This document shows, piece by piece, positions 45,421-53,868 of a stretch of DNA of 64,000 nucleotides (positions within the stretch are counted from its first letter, which is position 1; the number at the start of each line of letters is the position of its first letter). The notes beneath the pieces are model-generated. The model saw only the letters and a program-made list of their open reading frames with translations. It was not told the origin of the DNA and did not search any database. Origin of the DNA: Pseudovibrio exalbescens (GTDB lineage: Bacteria; Pseudomonadota; Alphaproteobacteria; Rhizobiales; Stappiaceae); assembly GCF_028737195.1 (NCBI RefSeq), contig NZ_JAQZAJ010000004.1:186001-250000 (forward strand), written 5' to 3'. The position numbers were made by a program, and so were the translations under genes.

Positions 45421-46101
45421 TTACTTGGCTGGAACTGGGTCGAGCTTGGGGCCGTGCTCAGCGCGTTCTGGGGCTTTGTGAACCATGGTGTAGGCGTAAT
45501 CTACGCCCATGCCGTAGGCGCCGGAGTGTTCCTGAACAAGGCCGATGACCTGATCATAGGTGTCCTTGCGGGCCCAGTCGCGCTGCAGCTCAAGCAGAAC
45601 CTGCTGCCATGTGACTGGAATGACACCCGCCTGCACCATGCGCTCCATGGCGTAGTCGTGTGCTTCCTTGGTGGTGCCACCGGAAGCGTCTGCGACCATG
45701 TAGATCTCGTAGCCGCCTTCGCGGATCGCATCGAGAGAGAACATCAGGTTGCAGACCTCGGTCCACAAACCGGAAACAATCACCTTCTTGCGGCCGTTCT
45801 TGGCCAGCGCGTCGCGCACCTTCTGGTCATCCCAAGAGTTCATGGAGGTCCGCTCCAGAAGCGGCGCATCAGGGAACACGGAGAGCAGCTCTGGATAGGT
45901 GTGGCCAGAGAAGCTTTCGGTCTCAACCGTGGTGATGGTCGCTGGCAGGTCGAAAATCTTCGCGGCCTTGGCGAGACCAACTGTGTTGTTCTTCAGGGTC
46001 TGGCGGTCGATGGACTGAACGCCGAATGCCATCTGTGGCTGGTGATCGATGAAAATGATCTGGGAATTTTCAGGGGTCAGCAGTTCCAGTTTATTGGACA
46101 T
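45421..46101 (-). CDS. Isochorismatase-fold cysteine hydrolase, YcaC-like
   Basis: A 226-residue protein of the isochorismatase-like superfamily. The catalytic triad is seen in Asp19 (IIFIDH), a Lys near 105 and Cys117 (GLWTEVCN). YcaC and relatives hydrolyse amides or related compounds. First gene of a same-strand cluster that includes two amidohydrolases, XapX, GNAT and an MFS exporter; amide or ester degradation is a reasonable guess for the shared pathway. Confidence 0.87.
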   Translation of the reverse strand: MSNKLELLTPENSQIIFIDHQPQMAFGVQSIDRQTLKNNTVGLAKAAKIFDLPATITTVETESFSGHTYPELLSVFPDAPLLERTSMNSWDDQKVRDALAKNGRKKVIVSGLWTEVCNLMFSLDAIREGGYEIYMVADASGGTTKEAHDYAMERMVQAGVIPVTWQQVLLELQRDWARKDTYDQVIGLVQEHSGAYGMGVDYAYTMVHKAPERAEHGPKLDPVPAK

Positions 46102-47003
46102 TTCCGGTCTCCTTGTGTGCCGCTTTCAGGCGGTGGATCTAAGCATGTGTGTCTGTGGCAGAGCCCTGTTTGGTTGACGATCCAGGCTGGATTGAAGCGC
46201 CCGGTGGTCAGTCGTTCCCTGCGTGATGACCCTAATATGCGCGGATTTGGCGCTAAGACAATCAGGCAAAGAATGGCCACACTGTTCACTTTTAATGAAC
46301 GATAAGGGGATGCAAATGGGAATGTACACAATGCAGAGATCGTAGCTTTGCGTAGCTGACGTCGGGTCTCTGGCGATTGCATAGTAGTTTTCATCTGTTG
46401 GCTCGCTGAGAGCCATGATAGCCAAGTCATTGTTGACGATGGGGCAAGTATTTGTAGGGTGTGCGTTCCTCACCTTCCGTGCTCGGGAGGCGGCTTACCT
46501 ATGCATATGCTGGAAGCGATCCTTCAGAAAAATAAAGGGAATTTCGTTGCTTCCATGCGCGGTTTGAATTTCTCATTCTGAATGCGCGCACCAGATGCAC
46601 CTCCTTCAGAAGGCTATCCTCAGGTGGCGGAACCTCATAAAAATGGGTAGAGAATCGCGCAAGTGACCCAGCGTTATCCGGTGCGGCAGGCACTTTTTTT
46701 GGAATTTTTTTTGCTTGACGTTTTCTTGCAGAAACAAGTGCTTGCGCCGTAAAACGTAAAGAAACATTCGAGAAAATCCAATGTAATACATGATCATGCG
46801 CATCATTCCGTGAGATGATAATAAAATCGATTAAATTTATAGTTATATACTTGAAAGATGCTTCGAACTATTTGAATTATGGGGCTGTTTTGAATAGGTT
46901 TTTATTTCTCTCAAATCCCATAATGTATCACTGCTGTTTTACAAAATTACTTGTTTCGAGTATAAGGCACTTGTTTTTCATTGGACACGAAAGAGGTTAT
47001 TAC
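46102..47003. other. AT-rich 900-bp intergenic region
   Basis: Holds the promoter of the hydrolase cluster (left) and of the binding-protein gene (right). Composition is clearly AT-rich, with T-runs near 46693-46715. Short open frames are present but have neither start signals nor coding character. A fading remnant of a transferred element is possible, with no direct evidence. Confidence 0.5.
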
Positions 47004-48038
47004 ATGAGATCCATTCAGTTAGCTGCCGCGGGTATTGCCCTGTCTGCTGCCTTCGCAGTTGCTCCCGCAGGCGCTGCCGAGGCTCAGTGTGAGATCGATC
47101 GTCCGGTTGTTTTTGCTGGCTTGGACTGGGACTCTAACGCGTTCCACAACTCCGTTGCGCAGTTCATCCTTGAAAACGGCTACGGCTGTCAGACGGACTC
47201 AATTCCAGGCTCCACCATTCCAATGCTGAACGGCATGGTGCGTGGTGACATTGACGTCACCATGGAAGTTTGGAAGAGCGTGCTTGGCGATGCCCTGCCA
47301 CCAGTTGAAGAAGCTGGCAAGGTTGTGAATCTGGGCGTGAACTTCCCGGATGCGCTTCAGGCATGGTTTATTCCGAAGTACCTTGTTGAGGGCGAAGATG
47401 CGCCAGCAAAGGGTCTGACGTCTGTTTACGATCTGCCTAAGTACAAGGAAGTGTTTGCCGATCCTGAAGAGCCAGGCATGGGCCGCTTTTACAACTGCGT
47501 ACCAGGCTGGGGCTGTGAGGTGGTCAACACCAAAAAGATGCACGCTTACGGTCTGACGGATGACTTCGTGAACTTCCGCCCAGGTACCGGTGCATCCATG
47601 GCAGCAGCCATCGAATCCAGCATCCTGCGCAAGAAGCCGATCGTATTCTACTACTGGGGCCCAACCTGGGTTCTGGGTAAGGTACAGGATCAGCTGGTAC
47701 AGCTCGAAGAGCCTGAGTTCGATCAGGAAATCTTTGACGCCATGAACGCAGAAAGCGATCCAACTCAGGTAAAGGCTGCGGTGGAAACGCCACTGACCGA
47801 GATCTACACCTACGCAAACACCGAGTTTGCTGAGAGTGCACCACAGATCGTTGAGTTCCTGAAGAACTACGAAACCACCAGCGCGGACATCTCCAAGGCT
47901 CTTGCTTACATGCAGGACACTGGTGCGTCCACGGATGAGGCGGCAGTCGAGTTCTTGAAGAACAACCGCGATGCATGGGCATCTTGGGTTCCAGCGGACG
48001 TTAAAGAGCGCGTAGAAGCTGCTCTGAACGCAAGCTAA
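47004..48038 (+). CDS. Quaternary amine ABC transporter binding protein, ProX/OpuAC-like
   Basis: 344 residues from ATG 47004, with AGAGG upstream. A signal peptide (LAAAGIALSAAFAVAPAGAAEA) is followed by an OpuAC-type domain, with FAGLDWDSNAFHNSV near the start and aromatic residues (WKSV, WFIPKY, PGWGCE, YYWGPTW) suited to forming a cage around a trimethylammonium group. No permease or ATPase gene is adjacent and a strong terminator follows, so it is an orphan that must work with a transporter encoded elsewhere. Confidence 0.9.
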   Translation: MRSIQLAAAGIALSAAFAVAPAGAAEAQCEIDRPVVFAGLDWDSNAFHNSVAQFILENGYGCQTDSIPGSTIPMLNGMVRGDIDVTMEVWKSVLGDALPPVEEAGKVVNLGVNFPDALQAWFIPKYLVEGEDAPAKGLTSVYDLPKYKEVFADPEEPGMGRFYNCVPGWGCEVVNTKKMHAYGLTDDFVNFRPGTGASMAAAIESSILRKKPIVFYYWGPTWVLGKVQDQLVQLEEPEFDQEIFDAMNAESDPTQVKAAVETPLTEIYTYANTEFAESAPQIVEFLKNYETTSADISKALAYMQDTGASTDEAAVEFLKNNRDAWASWVPADVKERVEAALNAS

Positions 48039-48115
48039 GCTCTGAGGCTCTCCTACGGGCGTGGTTCAAGCGTGTGCCGCTTGAGCACCCTGTGAGAGCT
48101 TTGAAGAGACAAACA

Positions 48116-48149
48116 GGCTCGCGCCTCCATGAGGGCGCGGGCCTTTTTT
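48116..48149 (+). terminator. Strong terminator after ProX-like gene
   Basis: A 10-bp stem (GGCTCGCGCC / GGCGCGGGCC, one G-T pair) with an 8-base loop and TTTTTT, 80 bases after the stop. Confidence 0.9.
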
Positions 48150-48671
48150 GTGTCTGTTCAAAGGGGGGGGCTGAGCCGCGATGTTGTGGGGTGAGTCTGT
48201 CGGCGGCGTGCCGGGAGCGTGGCCGGAGCGCTCAGCGCGTGCGCCCCACTTGGGCGTAGGTCATCGTTTTTGGCTGTTTTTCGGGCAACATCACGGGTTC
48301 AGCTCTGCGTTAGGTGGAGGGTAGAGCTGCGTTTCATGCAGGGCATGCTGGTTTTGCGCCTTTCCCGTCATTGCCCCTCGCGCCTCCTAGGGTTCCTGAT
48401 AATCGATTATGAAGTGCCCATGACAACGGGTTTATGGCCTATCCTACTGAAAATAAATGATAATATCCGTATTCCGCTAGCGTGAGCTATGCATCGACGT
48501 GCTCGAGATTGGTGGTATTTTAGGTTAACTATGCGTGAAACGCATGACGGAACTGCGTTTCGGTCTGTTTTTATCCGTAAGCCATTCGTCCATATTCAGG
48601 GTGTAGCGAAAAGGCGCTCCCAAGAAAAGCGCCAAGCTCCCCCACCCGAGAGGGAAACGAAAGGATACGAA
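48150..48671. other. Leader region of the DUF1127 gene
   Basis: About 520 bases without a supported gene. A 6-bp inverted repeat ATGCGT-GAA-ACGCAT lies at 48531-48545, about 130 bases before the DUF1127 start, and could be an operator or mRNA hairpin. A promoter probably lies near 48440-48480, where the sequence is AT-rich. Confidence 0.5.
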
Positions 48672-48884
48672 ATGTCTATTACTGCTGTATTTGATGGCGC
48701 TCTGAGCTCCGACGTTGAAAACAAGTCTGGTCTGTCCCGCTTTGTAGCTCGTGTAATCCGTGCTCGCGAAATGCAGGCTCAGCGTCAGGTCGCACAGACC
48801 CTGCTGAAGATGGACGATGTTACTCTGGCTGCTATGGGCCGCTCCCGTGCTGCTCTTAAGCGCGAACTCTCTGAACTGGGCTAA
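48672..48884 (+). CDS. DUF1127 small protein
   Basis: 70 residues from ATG 48672, with AAGGA upstream. The C-terminal half fits DUF1127 (LLKMDDVTLAAMGRSRAALKREL, a variant of the usual LDDRLLxDIGLTR motif). Small DUF1127 proteins in alphaproteobacteria affect phosphate metabolism or RNA turnover in a few studied cases. The codons are of a strongly biased, frequent type and a leader region precedes it, both consistent with high expression. Confidence 0.85.
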   Translation: MSITAVFDGALSSDVENKSGLSRFVARVIRAREMQAQRQVAQTLLKMDDVTLAAMGRSRAALKRELSELG

Positions 48885-48967
48885 TCGCCTTCGTCTCTCA
48901 GAGCTTATAAGAAGGAAAAGTGTCTGCCCGATCAGGGCCCTTTGAAACAGACCGCTTCCTTCCGACA

Positions 48968-49024
48968 AAAAACCTCAGCTTCCCTGTTTGGCCCATGTGA
49001 GCCTCCCCGGAAGCGGAGGTTTTT
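48968..49024. terminator. Bidirectional terminator after DUF1127 gene
   Basis: A 16-bp stem with one mismatch (AAAAACCTC-A-GCTTCC / GGAAGC-G-GAGGTTTTT) and a 25-base loop. T-runs follow on both strands, so it can also end the minus-strand frame at 49039. Confidence 0.85.
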
Positions 49025-49038
49025 CTAGTTTCAGGCCT

Positions 49039-49305
49039 TTAAAACGGCATCAGCGCGCAGGTGAAGGCCACGGCGCCGCCCATATTGGACGCATGCGCAG
49101 ACCCTTCCAGTTCCACAAAGTGTACATTCGCCGCCGAGGCACCCGCGCCCCGTGCGAACTCAAGCCGACCCGCCCCAAGGTCTGCCGCAGGTTCATCCTG
49201 CGCTGAACCCAGGAAGGGGGTGAGAGGATGGAGCGGGTCTTGCCGCGGCACATTTAAAACGAAAAGCGTGGGCTTGCCGGGCTTTCCGAAAAAGAGCAGA
49301 GACAA
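49039..49305 (-). CDS. Possible small protein or gene remnant
   Basis: 88 codons with fair third-position GC. No ATG is available near the 5' end; TTG at 49305 is the only start. It ends just before the bidirectional terminator, which mildly supports transcription. The sequence (FGKPGKPTLFVLNVPRQDP ... EFARGAGAS) matches no recognised family. It may be a fragment. Confidence 0.25.
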   Translation of the reverse strand: MSLLFFGKPGKPTLFVLNVPRQDPLHPLTPFLGSAQDEPAADLGAGRLEFARGAGASAANVHFVELEGSAHASNMGGAVAFTCALMPF

Positions 49306-49402
49306 TTGGGTGGGCTTCTGGCAAAACTACTGGAACATATCAGCGCGTCGGACGCAGACCCCTCCGACACCTAAGCGTTTCTTTAGTTTTTAAGTTTCAC
49401 CG

Positions 49403-49432
49403 CGGCACCCCGTTTGGCGGCACCCCGTTTGG
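49403..49432. repeat. Two 15-bp tandem copies
   Basis: CGGCACCCCGTTTGG occurs twice head to tail about 30 bases before the alpha/beta hydrolase start, in its promoter or leader. Confidence 0.6.
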
Positions 49433-49459
49433 CGGCGCGCAGTGAACTGGAGTGAACCC

Positions 49460-50464
49460 GTGCCCAAGTTTCTGAGCATTTTCCCGTTTCTGTTCTCTCT
49501 GATTGTCGCGCCTGAATTGGCGGGCGCGCAGGAGGGGAATTTCAACGCCGGCGTTACGCGCATCATGGTGCAGACCGACAACGAGCCGCTGACCGCGTTG
49601 GTGTGGTACCCAACCGAAGAGCAGGGGGAGCCGTGGTCTTTGGGGCCGTTCCAGATTGCTGCGGTACGCGACAGCGCGGTATCAACGCGCGAGGCCTTTC
49701 CGCTGGTGGTCATCTCCCATGGACGACAATCGGACCCGCTGGCCCACCGGCAGCTTGCAGCCAGTCTGGCCCGCAACGGGTTTGTAGTTGTGGCGCCAAC
49801 CCACAAGGGCGATGCTTTCGGCATGCCGCCTCAGCCGCTCGCGGAAGTGTTCCGTCAACGGCCTGAGGAGGCGAGAAGCGTCATCAGCAGTATGTTGGCG
49901 GATGAGCGCTTCGCGCCGTCCATTGATCCCGAGCGCGTCGGCATGATTGGCTACTCGGCGGGTGGGTACACTGCTCTGGTGCTTGCTGGGGCCAGCCCCA
50001 ACTTTGCCGCTGCGGCGGCCTACTGCGCGGGGGAAGGCGCGGCCGACGTGGGCTCGTGCGGACCTGATGGTTGGCTGATGAGCGCCGATGCGCAACGCGC
50101 CTTGGAAACATGGCAGCCCACCGCAGACCCGCGTCTGAAGGCCGTGGTGTTGTTCGATCCTCATGCCATGATGTTCGATGGCTCTGGTCTGGCAAGGGTT
50201 CAGGCTCCGGTACTGCTCTATCGCCCTGAGAACGACAGCCTGATGCCCGCGCAAGTCAACGCGGAGCTGGTGTCCTCCAGTCTTGGCGATCTGGCCACGG
50301 CGCATACCGTGCCCGGCAGGCACTTCGTTTTCATTGACCCATGCCCACCTGCCATTGCCGCAGAAGCAGCCCTGATCTGCCAGGACGCGCCAGAGGTGGA
50401 CCGGGCGGCGCTGCATCAGCAGATTGAGGCAGAGGTCGCGGCCTATCTCAAGCAGCACCTTTAA
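49460..50464 (+). CDS. Secreted alpha/beta hydrolase, dienelactone hydrolase-like
   Basis: 334 residues from GTG 49460, chosen for GGAG 7 bases upstream; GTG 49442 is also in frame. A signal peptide (FLSIFPFLFSLIVAPELAGAQ) precedes an alpha/beta hydrolase domain. VISHGRQSDPLAHRQLA is the oxyanion region, GYSAGG the nucleophile elbow (Ser in GxSxG), with a later Asp/His pair (PEND ... GRHFVF). Many Cys residues suggest disulfides in the periplasm. Substrate unknown; ester or platelet-activating-factor acetylhydrolase-like enzymes share this look. Confidence 0.85.
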   Translation: MPKFLSIFPFLFSLIVAPELAGAQEGNFNAGVTRIMVQTDNEPLTALVWYPTEEQGEPWSLGPFQIAAVRDSAVSTREAFPLVVISHGRQSDPLAHRQLAASLARNGFVVVAPTHKGDAFGMPPQPLAEVFRQRPEEARSVISSMLADERFAPSIDPERVGMIGYSAGGYTALVLAGASPNFAAAAAYCAGEGAADVGSCGPDGWLMSADAQRALETWQPTADPRLKAVVLFDPHAMMFDGSGLARVQAPVLLYRPENDSLMPAQVNAELVSSSLGDLATAHTVPGRHFVFIDPCPPAIAAEAALICQDAPEVDRAALHQQIEAEVAAYLKQHL

Positions 50465-50601
50465 GCGCTCTCAGGCGCAACTTCCCATAAAACCGTTTGT
50501 TTGGGCGAGATAATTCCCCCTTTTGGACGACCTCTCAACTTTCGTAGGGTAATCTAGCAGCACCCTTGAAGGTGACTTTCAAAAAACCTGATGAAATGCA
50601 G

Positions 50602-50632
50602 AACGCAGTGGCCCGAGCCGCTGCGTTTTTTT
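50602..50632 (+). terminator. Strong terminator, possibly of a small RNA
   Basis: An 11-bp stem (AACGCAGTGGC / GCCGCTGCGTT, one T-G pair) with a 4-base loop and seven T's. It lies 138 bases after the hydrolase stop, farther than usual, so it may end an untested short transcript beginning in the gap. Confidence 0.8.
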
Positions 50633-50702
50633 CTATAGGTTCCAAACAGGCGGGCATGGGTGTTTTGCGATCATGCCATGCGCCGAATCCTCTATATCTG
50701 TC

Positions 50703-50733
50703 AGATAGATAACGGATCTTTATGGATCTATCT
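50703..50733. promoter_or_regulatory. Inverted repeat AGATAGAT / ATCTATCT
   Basis: Perfect 8-bp arms with a 15-base spacer in the AT-rich region. This may be a regulator site; no neighbouring start codon explains it. Confidence 0.35.
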
Positions 50734-50988
50734 ATTTTCCTGATAGACGAGCCGCGCGGATTTCATGCGCTTTTCTTCGGTTTATACACGTCATGCGTGT
50801 TGCAGCGCCGGGCCAAAACTAGTCGATTTCCCGTAGAAAAAACGCGAGGATTCAACGGGTTAGTGTACTGTGAAATATCACTAAAGATGGAAGTTCAAAT
50901 CAGGAAAACTGATACAAAACTGGCAGCCAGGCCCAGTTAGGGGGGCGCTACGTCACCTGCTTAAGACCCAGAAAAATCACCATTATAG

Positions 50989-51190
50989 TCAAATAGATAG
51001 GTGGTTTTCTGATCTCTGATGCCTGCCGGTGGGGCGCAGGAAATACGATGCTTTTGCGGCTTTACTTCGCAAAATCCGCAAAACAAAGCCGCTGAAACAG
51101 TCCGGATTCAGCGGCAAATAGTTCATTTAAATCAAATAGATAATTAGGTTTTTCTGTCCTTCAGAGAACTTGTATTGATATATCAAATAG
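50989..51190. repeat. Dispersed TCAAATAGATA repeats
   Basis: TCAAATAGATA at 50989-50999 and 51132-51142, plus a shorter TCAAATAG at 51183-51190. Both longer copies are followed by a T-rich stretch (GGTGGTTTTCTG, ATTAGGTTTTTCTG). Their role is not apparent. Confidence 0.45.
51088..51115 (-). terminator. Terminator of the LysR gene
   Basis: A perfect 9-bp stem GCCGCTGAA / TTCAGCGGC with a 10-base loop, 120 bases past the LysR stop. On the minus strand TTTGTTTTG follows. Confidence 0.75.
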
Positions 51191-51234
51191 TTGCGCGTGA
51201 TCACTATCAGTTATCCTGATATAATCTGCCGCTG

Positions 51235-52140
51235 TTACATCTTGATCGGATTTTGCTTAATCATGCGCTTTGCCTCGCGCAAAATCACGTCTTTCAGCGG
51301 GTTTTCTTCGGCATTTGTCCGCCAGACGAAGGACAACATCCGCTCGATTTTGATCTCCGGCACATTGAGCATCACGAACTCGCCGCTTTCGATGTACTGG
51401 ATCACATCCATATAGGGCAGGCAGCTGATGTAAGGGCCGTTGGAGATCAACGCCCGCAGCACTGGCACGTGCTCATATTCACGCCAGACGTCCAGATCAT
51501 CCAGCACGCCAAACAGCGCTGCATCGAAGATGGCACGTGTACCAGAGCCGGGTTCGCGCAGCACCCATTTGGCCTGTTCCAGCTGGGTCAGGCTCACTCT
51601 TTCATTAGCCGCATAAGGATGGTGCTTTGAAGCCACAATCACCAGGTGGTCGTGACACCAGACCTCCTGCTGCAGGCGGCTGTCATCACAGCGCCCTTCG
51701 ATGATGCCCAGGTCATAGCGGAACTCGCGTACCCCTTGGGTCACACGTTCCGTATTTCGCACCTCCAGATTGATACGTAACTCAGGGAACTCCCTATCAA
51801 GATTACTGATAAGGTCCGGTACCAGGTGTTCAGCGCCGGTCTGACTGGCCCCAACGGAGATCTCACCGCTGATAAGGTGTTGATCGTAAAAGCCAAGTTC
51901 AATTTCCTTGGCATCGAACAGAAGCTGCTTTGCGCGGGGGCGCAGCCACAGGCCCCAGTGAGTGAGTACCAACCGACGCCCCTGCCGTTCGAACAGGGGG
52001 CGGCCCAGTGTTTTTTCCAATTGTGACAACGCCATGCTGGCCGCTGACTGTGTCAACGCCAGCTTATCAGCTGCCTGACTGACGCTGCCGCTGCTTGCAA
52101 CGGCGTCAAACACAGCCAGCTGCTTCAACGAATAGCGCAT
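51235..52140 (-). CDS. LysR family transcriptional regulator
   Basis: A 301-residue regulator. Its N-terminal winged helix (LAVFDAVASSGSVSQAADKLALTQSAASMALSQLEKTLG) is typical of LysR, followed by a periplasmic-binding-fold effector domain (residues about 90-295). It is divergent from the FocA-CBS gene and probably activates it in response to a small acid. Binding-site symmetry near the shared promoter was not clear enough to assign. Confidence 0.94.
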   Translation of the reverse strand: MRYSLKQLAVFDAVASSGSVSQAADKLALTQSAASMALSQLEKTLGRPLFERQGRRLVLTHWGLWLRPRAKQLLFDAKEIELGFYDQHLISGEISVGASQTGAEHLVPDLISNLDREFPELRINLEVRNTERVTQGVREFRYDLGIIEGRCDDSRLQQEVWCHDHLVIVASKHHPYAANERVSLTQLEQAKWVLREPGSGTRAIFDAALFGVLDDLDVWREYEHVPVLRALISNGPYISCLPYMDVIQYIESGEFVMLNVPEIKIERMLSFVWRTNAEENPLKDVILREAKRMIKQNPIKM

Positions 52141-52330
52141 TTCTTGATTTTCCTAGTTGCCCGAATGGCTTCCGCATAGGGCGGGACGCTCGGTGAGGGG
52201 ATTGAACAGCACATCAATTTTACTGAATCCACTCCGAAAAACAATCAATTTTACTCGGCAGGTCACATCCGGCTAACTGAGGTCATCCCAAACGCAAATG
52301 GGGCTCAAAACCGAAGGAGATCAAAGAGTT

Positions 52331-52405
52331 ATGTACGCAGCTTTTCAAAAGTCCAAGCGTCGCACAGGCTCTCTAAAAAACGAAGGAGACCTGTATGGCA
52401 TCTGA
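52331..52405 (+). CDS. Candidate 24-residue leader peptide overlapping focA start
   Basis: ATG at 52331 has GAAGGAG (52314-52320) at good spacing and an open frame of 24 codons (starts MYAAFQKSKRRT, ends GDLYGI) that runs 11 bases past the ATG of focA in another frame. The context of its ribosome binding site (ACCGAAGGAGATC) nearly repeats that of focA (AACGAAGGAGACC). Both features fit translational coupling or a regulatory upstream frame. Coding is not proven. Confidence 0.4.
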   Translation: MYAAFQKSKRRTGSLKNEGDLYGI

Positions 52406-53861
52406 CTTGAAAGTGGTTGAACTTTCCCAGTTCAGTCCATCGGAGATGATGCAGCAGGCAGAACACTACGCTTCCTCCAAAACCTCAAAACCGACCGCCA
52501 TGACCCTTGGATTGGCTGTCATGGCCGGAGTGTTCATTGGCCTCGCGTTCGTCTTCTACATCACCATCACCACGGGCAGTGAGGCCCTGGGGTGGGGACT
52601 GACCCGGGTGGCCGGAGGGCTTGCGTTCAGCATGGGCCTCATTCTGGTGGTCATCTGCGGAGGGGAACTGTTCACCAGTTCGGTTCTCTCTGCAATTGCC
52701 AGAGCCAACCGGCAGATCACCTCGTTTCAGATGCTGAAAGGGTGGGCCAAGGTATATGTCGGCAACTTCTTCGGGGCCATGTTGCTTCTTCTGCTGGTTG
52801 CCATGGCAGGCCTTTACCAACTGGACCACGGGCAGTGGGGCTTAAATGCACTCAACATTGCCCAGCACAAACTGCACCACACGCCGGCCCAGGCATTCGC
52901 CCTCGGCATCCTGTGTAACATGCTGGTTTGTCTGGCAATCTGGATGACATTCAGTTCCACGCAGATGCTGACAAAAGCCATGATGGTTGTTCTGCCAGTG
53001 GCCATGTTCGTCAGCACCGGCTTTGAGCACAGCGTCGCCAACATGTTCATGGTGCCGCTGGGTATCACGATCCAGAACTTCGCGGGACCAGAGTTCTGGC
53101 AGTCCGTAGGGGCCACGCCTGGCCAGTACAGTGATCTGACGCTTTACAACTTCATTGTCGCGAACCTGATCCCCGTGACACTGGGCAACATCGTTGGGGG
53201 CGCCGTGCTTGTCGGCCTCAGCAACTGGCGGATTTACCAGTTCGCCAAACCGAAACAACCTGAGGTCCAAATCACGCGCTTGTTCGACAAGAAGGCGGCC
53301 ACGATTGGAGAGATCAAAATGCTTAAAGACAACCTGCTCATCGAAAACATCATGCACGCTGAACCGATCACTCTGGCACCTGATCTCCCCGTGCGCACCG
53401 CCCTCGACACTCTGCTCGACAACGACATCAATGGTGCTCCTGTTGTCGACAAGGACAAGCAGCTTCTCGGTTTCTTCTCTGTTCAAGATGTCCTGGTTGA
53501 ACTGTGGGTGCAGGACTACATGCCCGACACCGACCGTCAGGTACAGCACTTGATGCGCCGGGAAGTGGAAACGGTTGAAGCAGGCGACAGCGTCCTTCAG
53601 CTGGCTGAGTACCTCAGCATCGACAAGGAAACCCTCTACCCAACCACCGGCATGGGGTATGCCACACGCCTTGCCACCCAGCCGCTGGCAGAACGGGCCA
53701 AGGAAGCCATCGTCAGCCGCCCACACCAGTACCCTGTGATGAAGGGCGATACGGTGATTGGTCTGGTAACCCGGATGGATGTGGTCAAGGCCCTGCGCCC
53801 GGTATACGGCGAAAAGATCAACGTGCTGGACGGCATCAAGAAGGAAGCCATTGCCAGCTAA
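52395..53861 (+). CDS. FocA-type formate/nitrite channel fused to two CBS domains
   Basis: 488 residues from ATG 52395, with AAGGAG upstream. Residues about 15-285 form the six-helix FNT channel (ICGGELFTSSVLS, NFFGAMLLLLLVAMAGL, HSVANMFMVPLGI, NLIPVTLGNIVGGAVLVGL). Residues about 315-475 hold two CBS domains (MHAEPITLAPDLPVRTALDTL ... and MRREVETVEAGDSVLQLAEYL ... PVMKGDTVIGLVTRMDVV), which usually bind adenine nucleotides. Formate efflux and uptake would be tuned by energy charge. E. coli FocA has no such domains. Start codon overlaps the putative leader peptide. Confidence 0.9.
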   Translation: MASDLKVVELSQFSPSEMMQQAEHYASSKTSKPTAMTLGLAVMAGVFIGLAFVFYITITTGSEALGWGLTRVAGGLAFSMGLILVVICGGELFTSSVLSAIARANRQITSFQMLKGWAKVYVGNFFGAMLLLLLVAMAGLYQLDHGQWGLNALNIAQHKLHHTPAQAFALGILCNMLVCLAIWMTFSSTQMLTKAMMVVLPVAMFVSTGFEHSVANMFMVPLGITIQNFAGPEFWQSVGATPGQYSDLTLYNFIVANLIPVTLGNIVGGAVLVGLSNWRIYQFAKPKQPEVQITRLFDKKAATIGEIKMLKDNLLIENIMHAEPITLAPDLPVRTALDTLLDNDINGAPVVDKDKQLLGFFSVQDVLVELWVQDYMPDTDRQVQHLMRREVETVEAGDSVLQLAEYLSIDKETLYPTTGMGYATRLATQPLAERAKEAIVSRPHQYPVMKGDTVIGLVTRMDVVKALRPVYGEKINVLDGIKKEAIAS

Positions 53862-53868
53862 AAGAGAT

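Larger units (their letters stand above)
50465..51234. other. 770-bp AT-rich region with repeats and terminators
   Basis: Between the hydrolase and the LysR gene. It holds two strong terminators (50602-50632 and 51088-51115), an 8-bp inverted repeat (50703-50733) and recurrent TCAAATAG-type repeats. A 72-codon frame at 50722-50940 lacks a ribosome binding site and known similarity. Confidence 0.6.

Noticed and set aside
46102-47003. Small genes in the AT-rich region (frames at 46126-46473 and 46499-46693)
   Set aside because: No ribosome binding sites, no coding-type composition and no recognisable sequence.
50722-50940. A 72-codon frame in the AT-rich spacer
   Set aside because: No ribosome binding site; it overlaps an inverted repeat and its product has no recognisable features.
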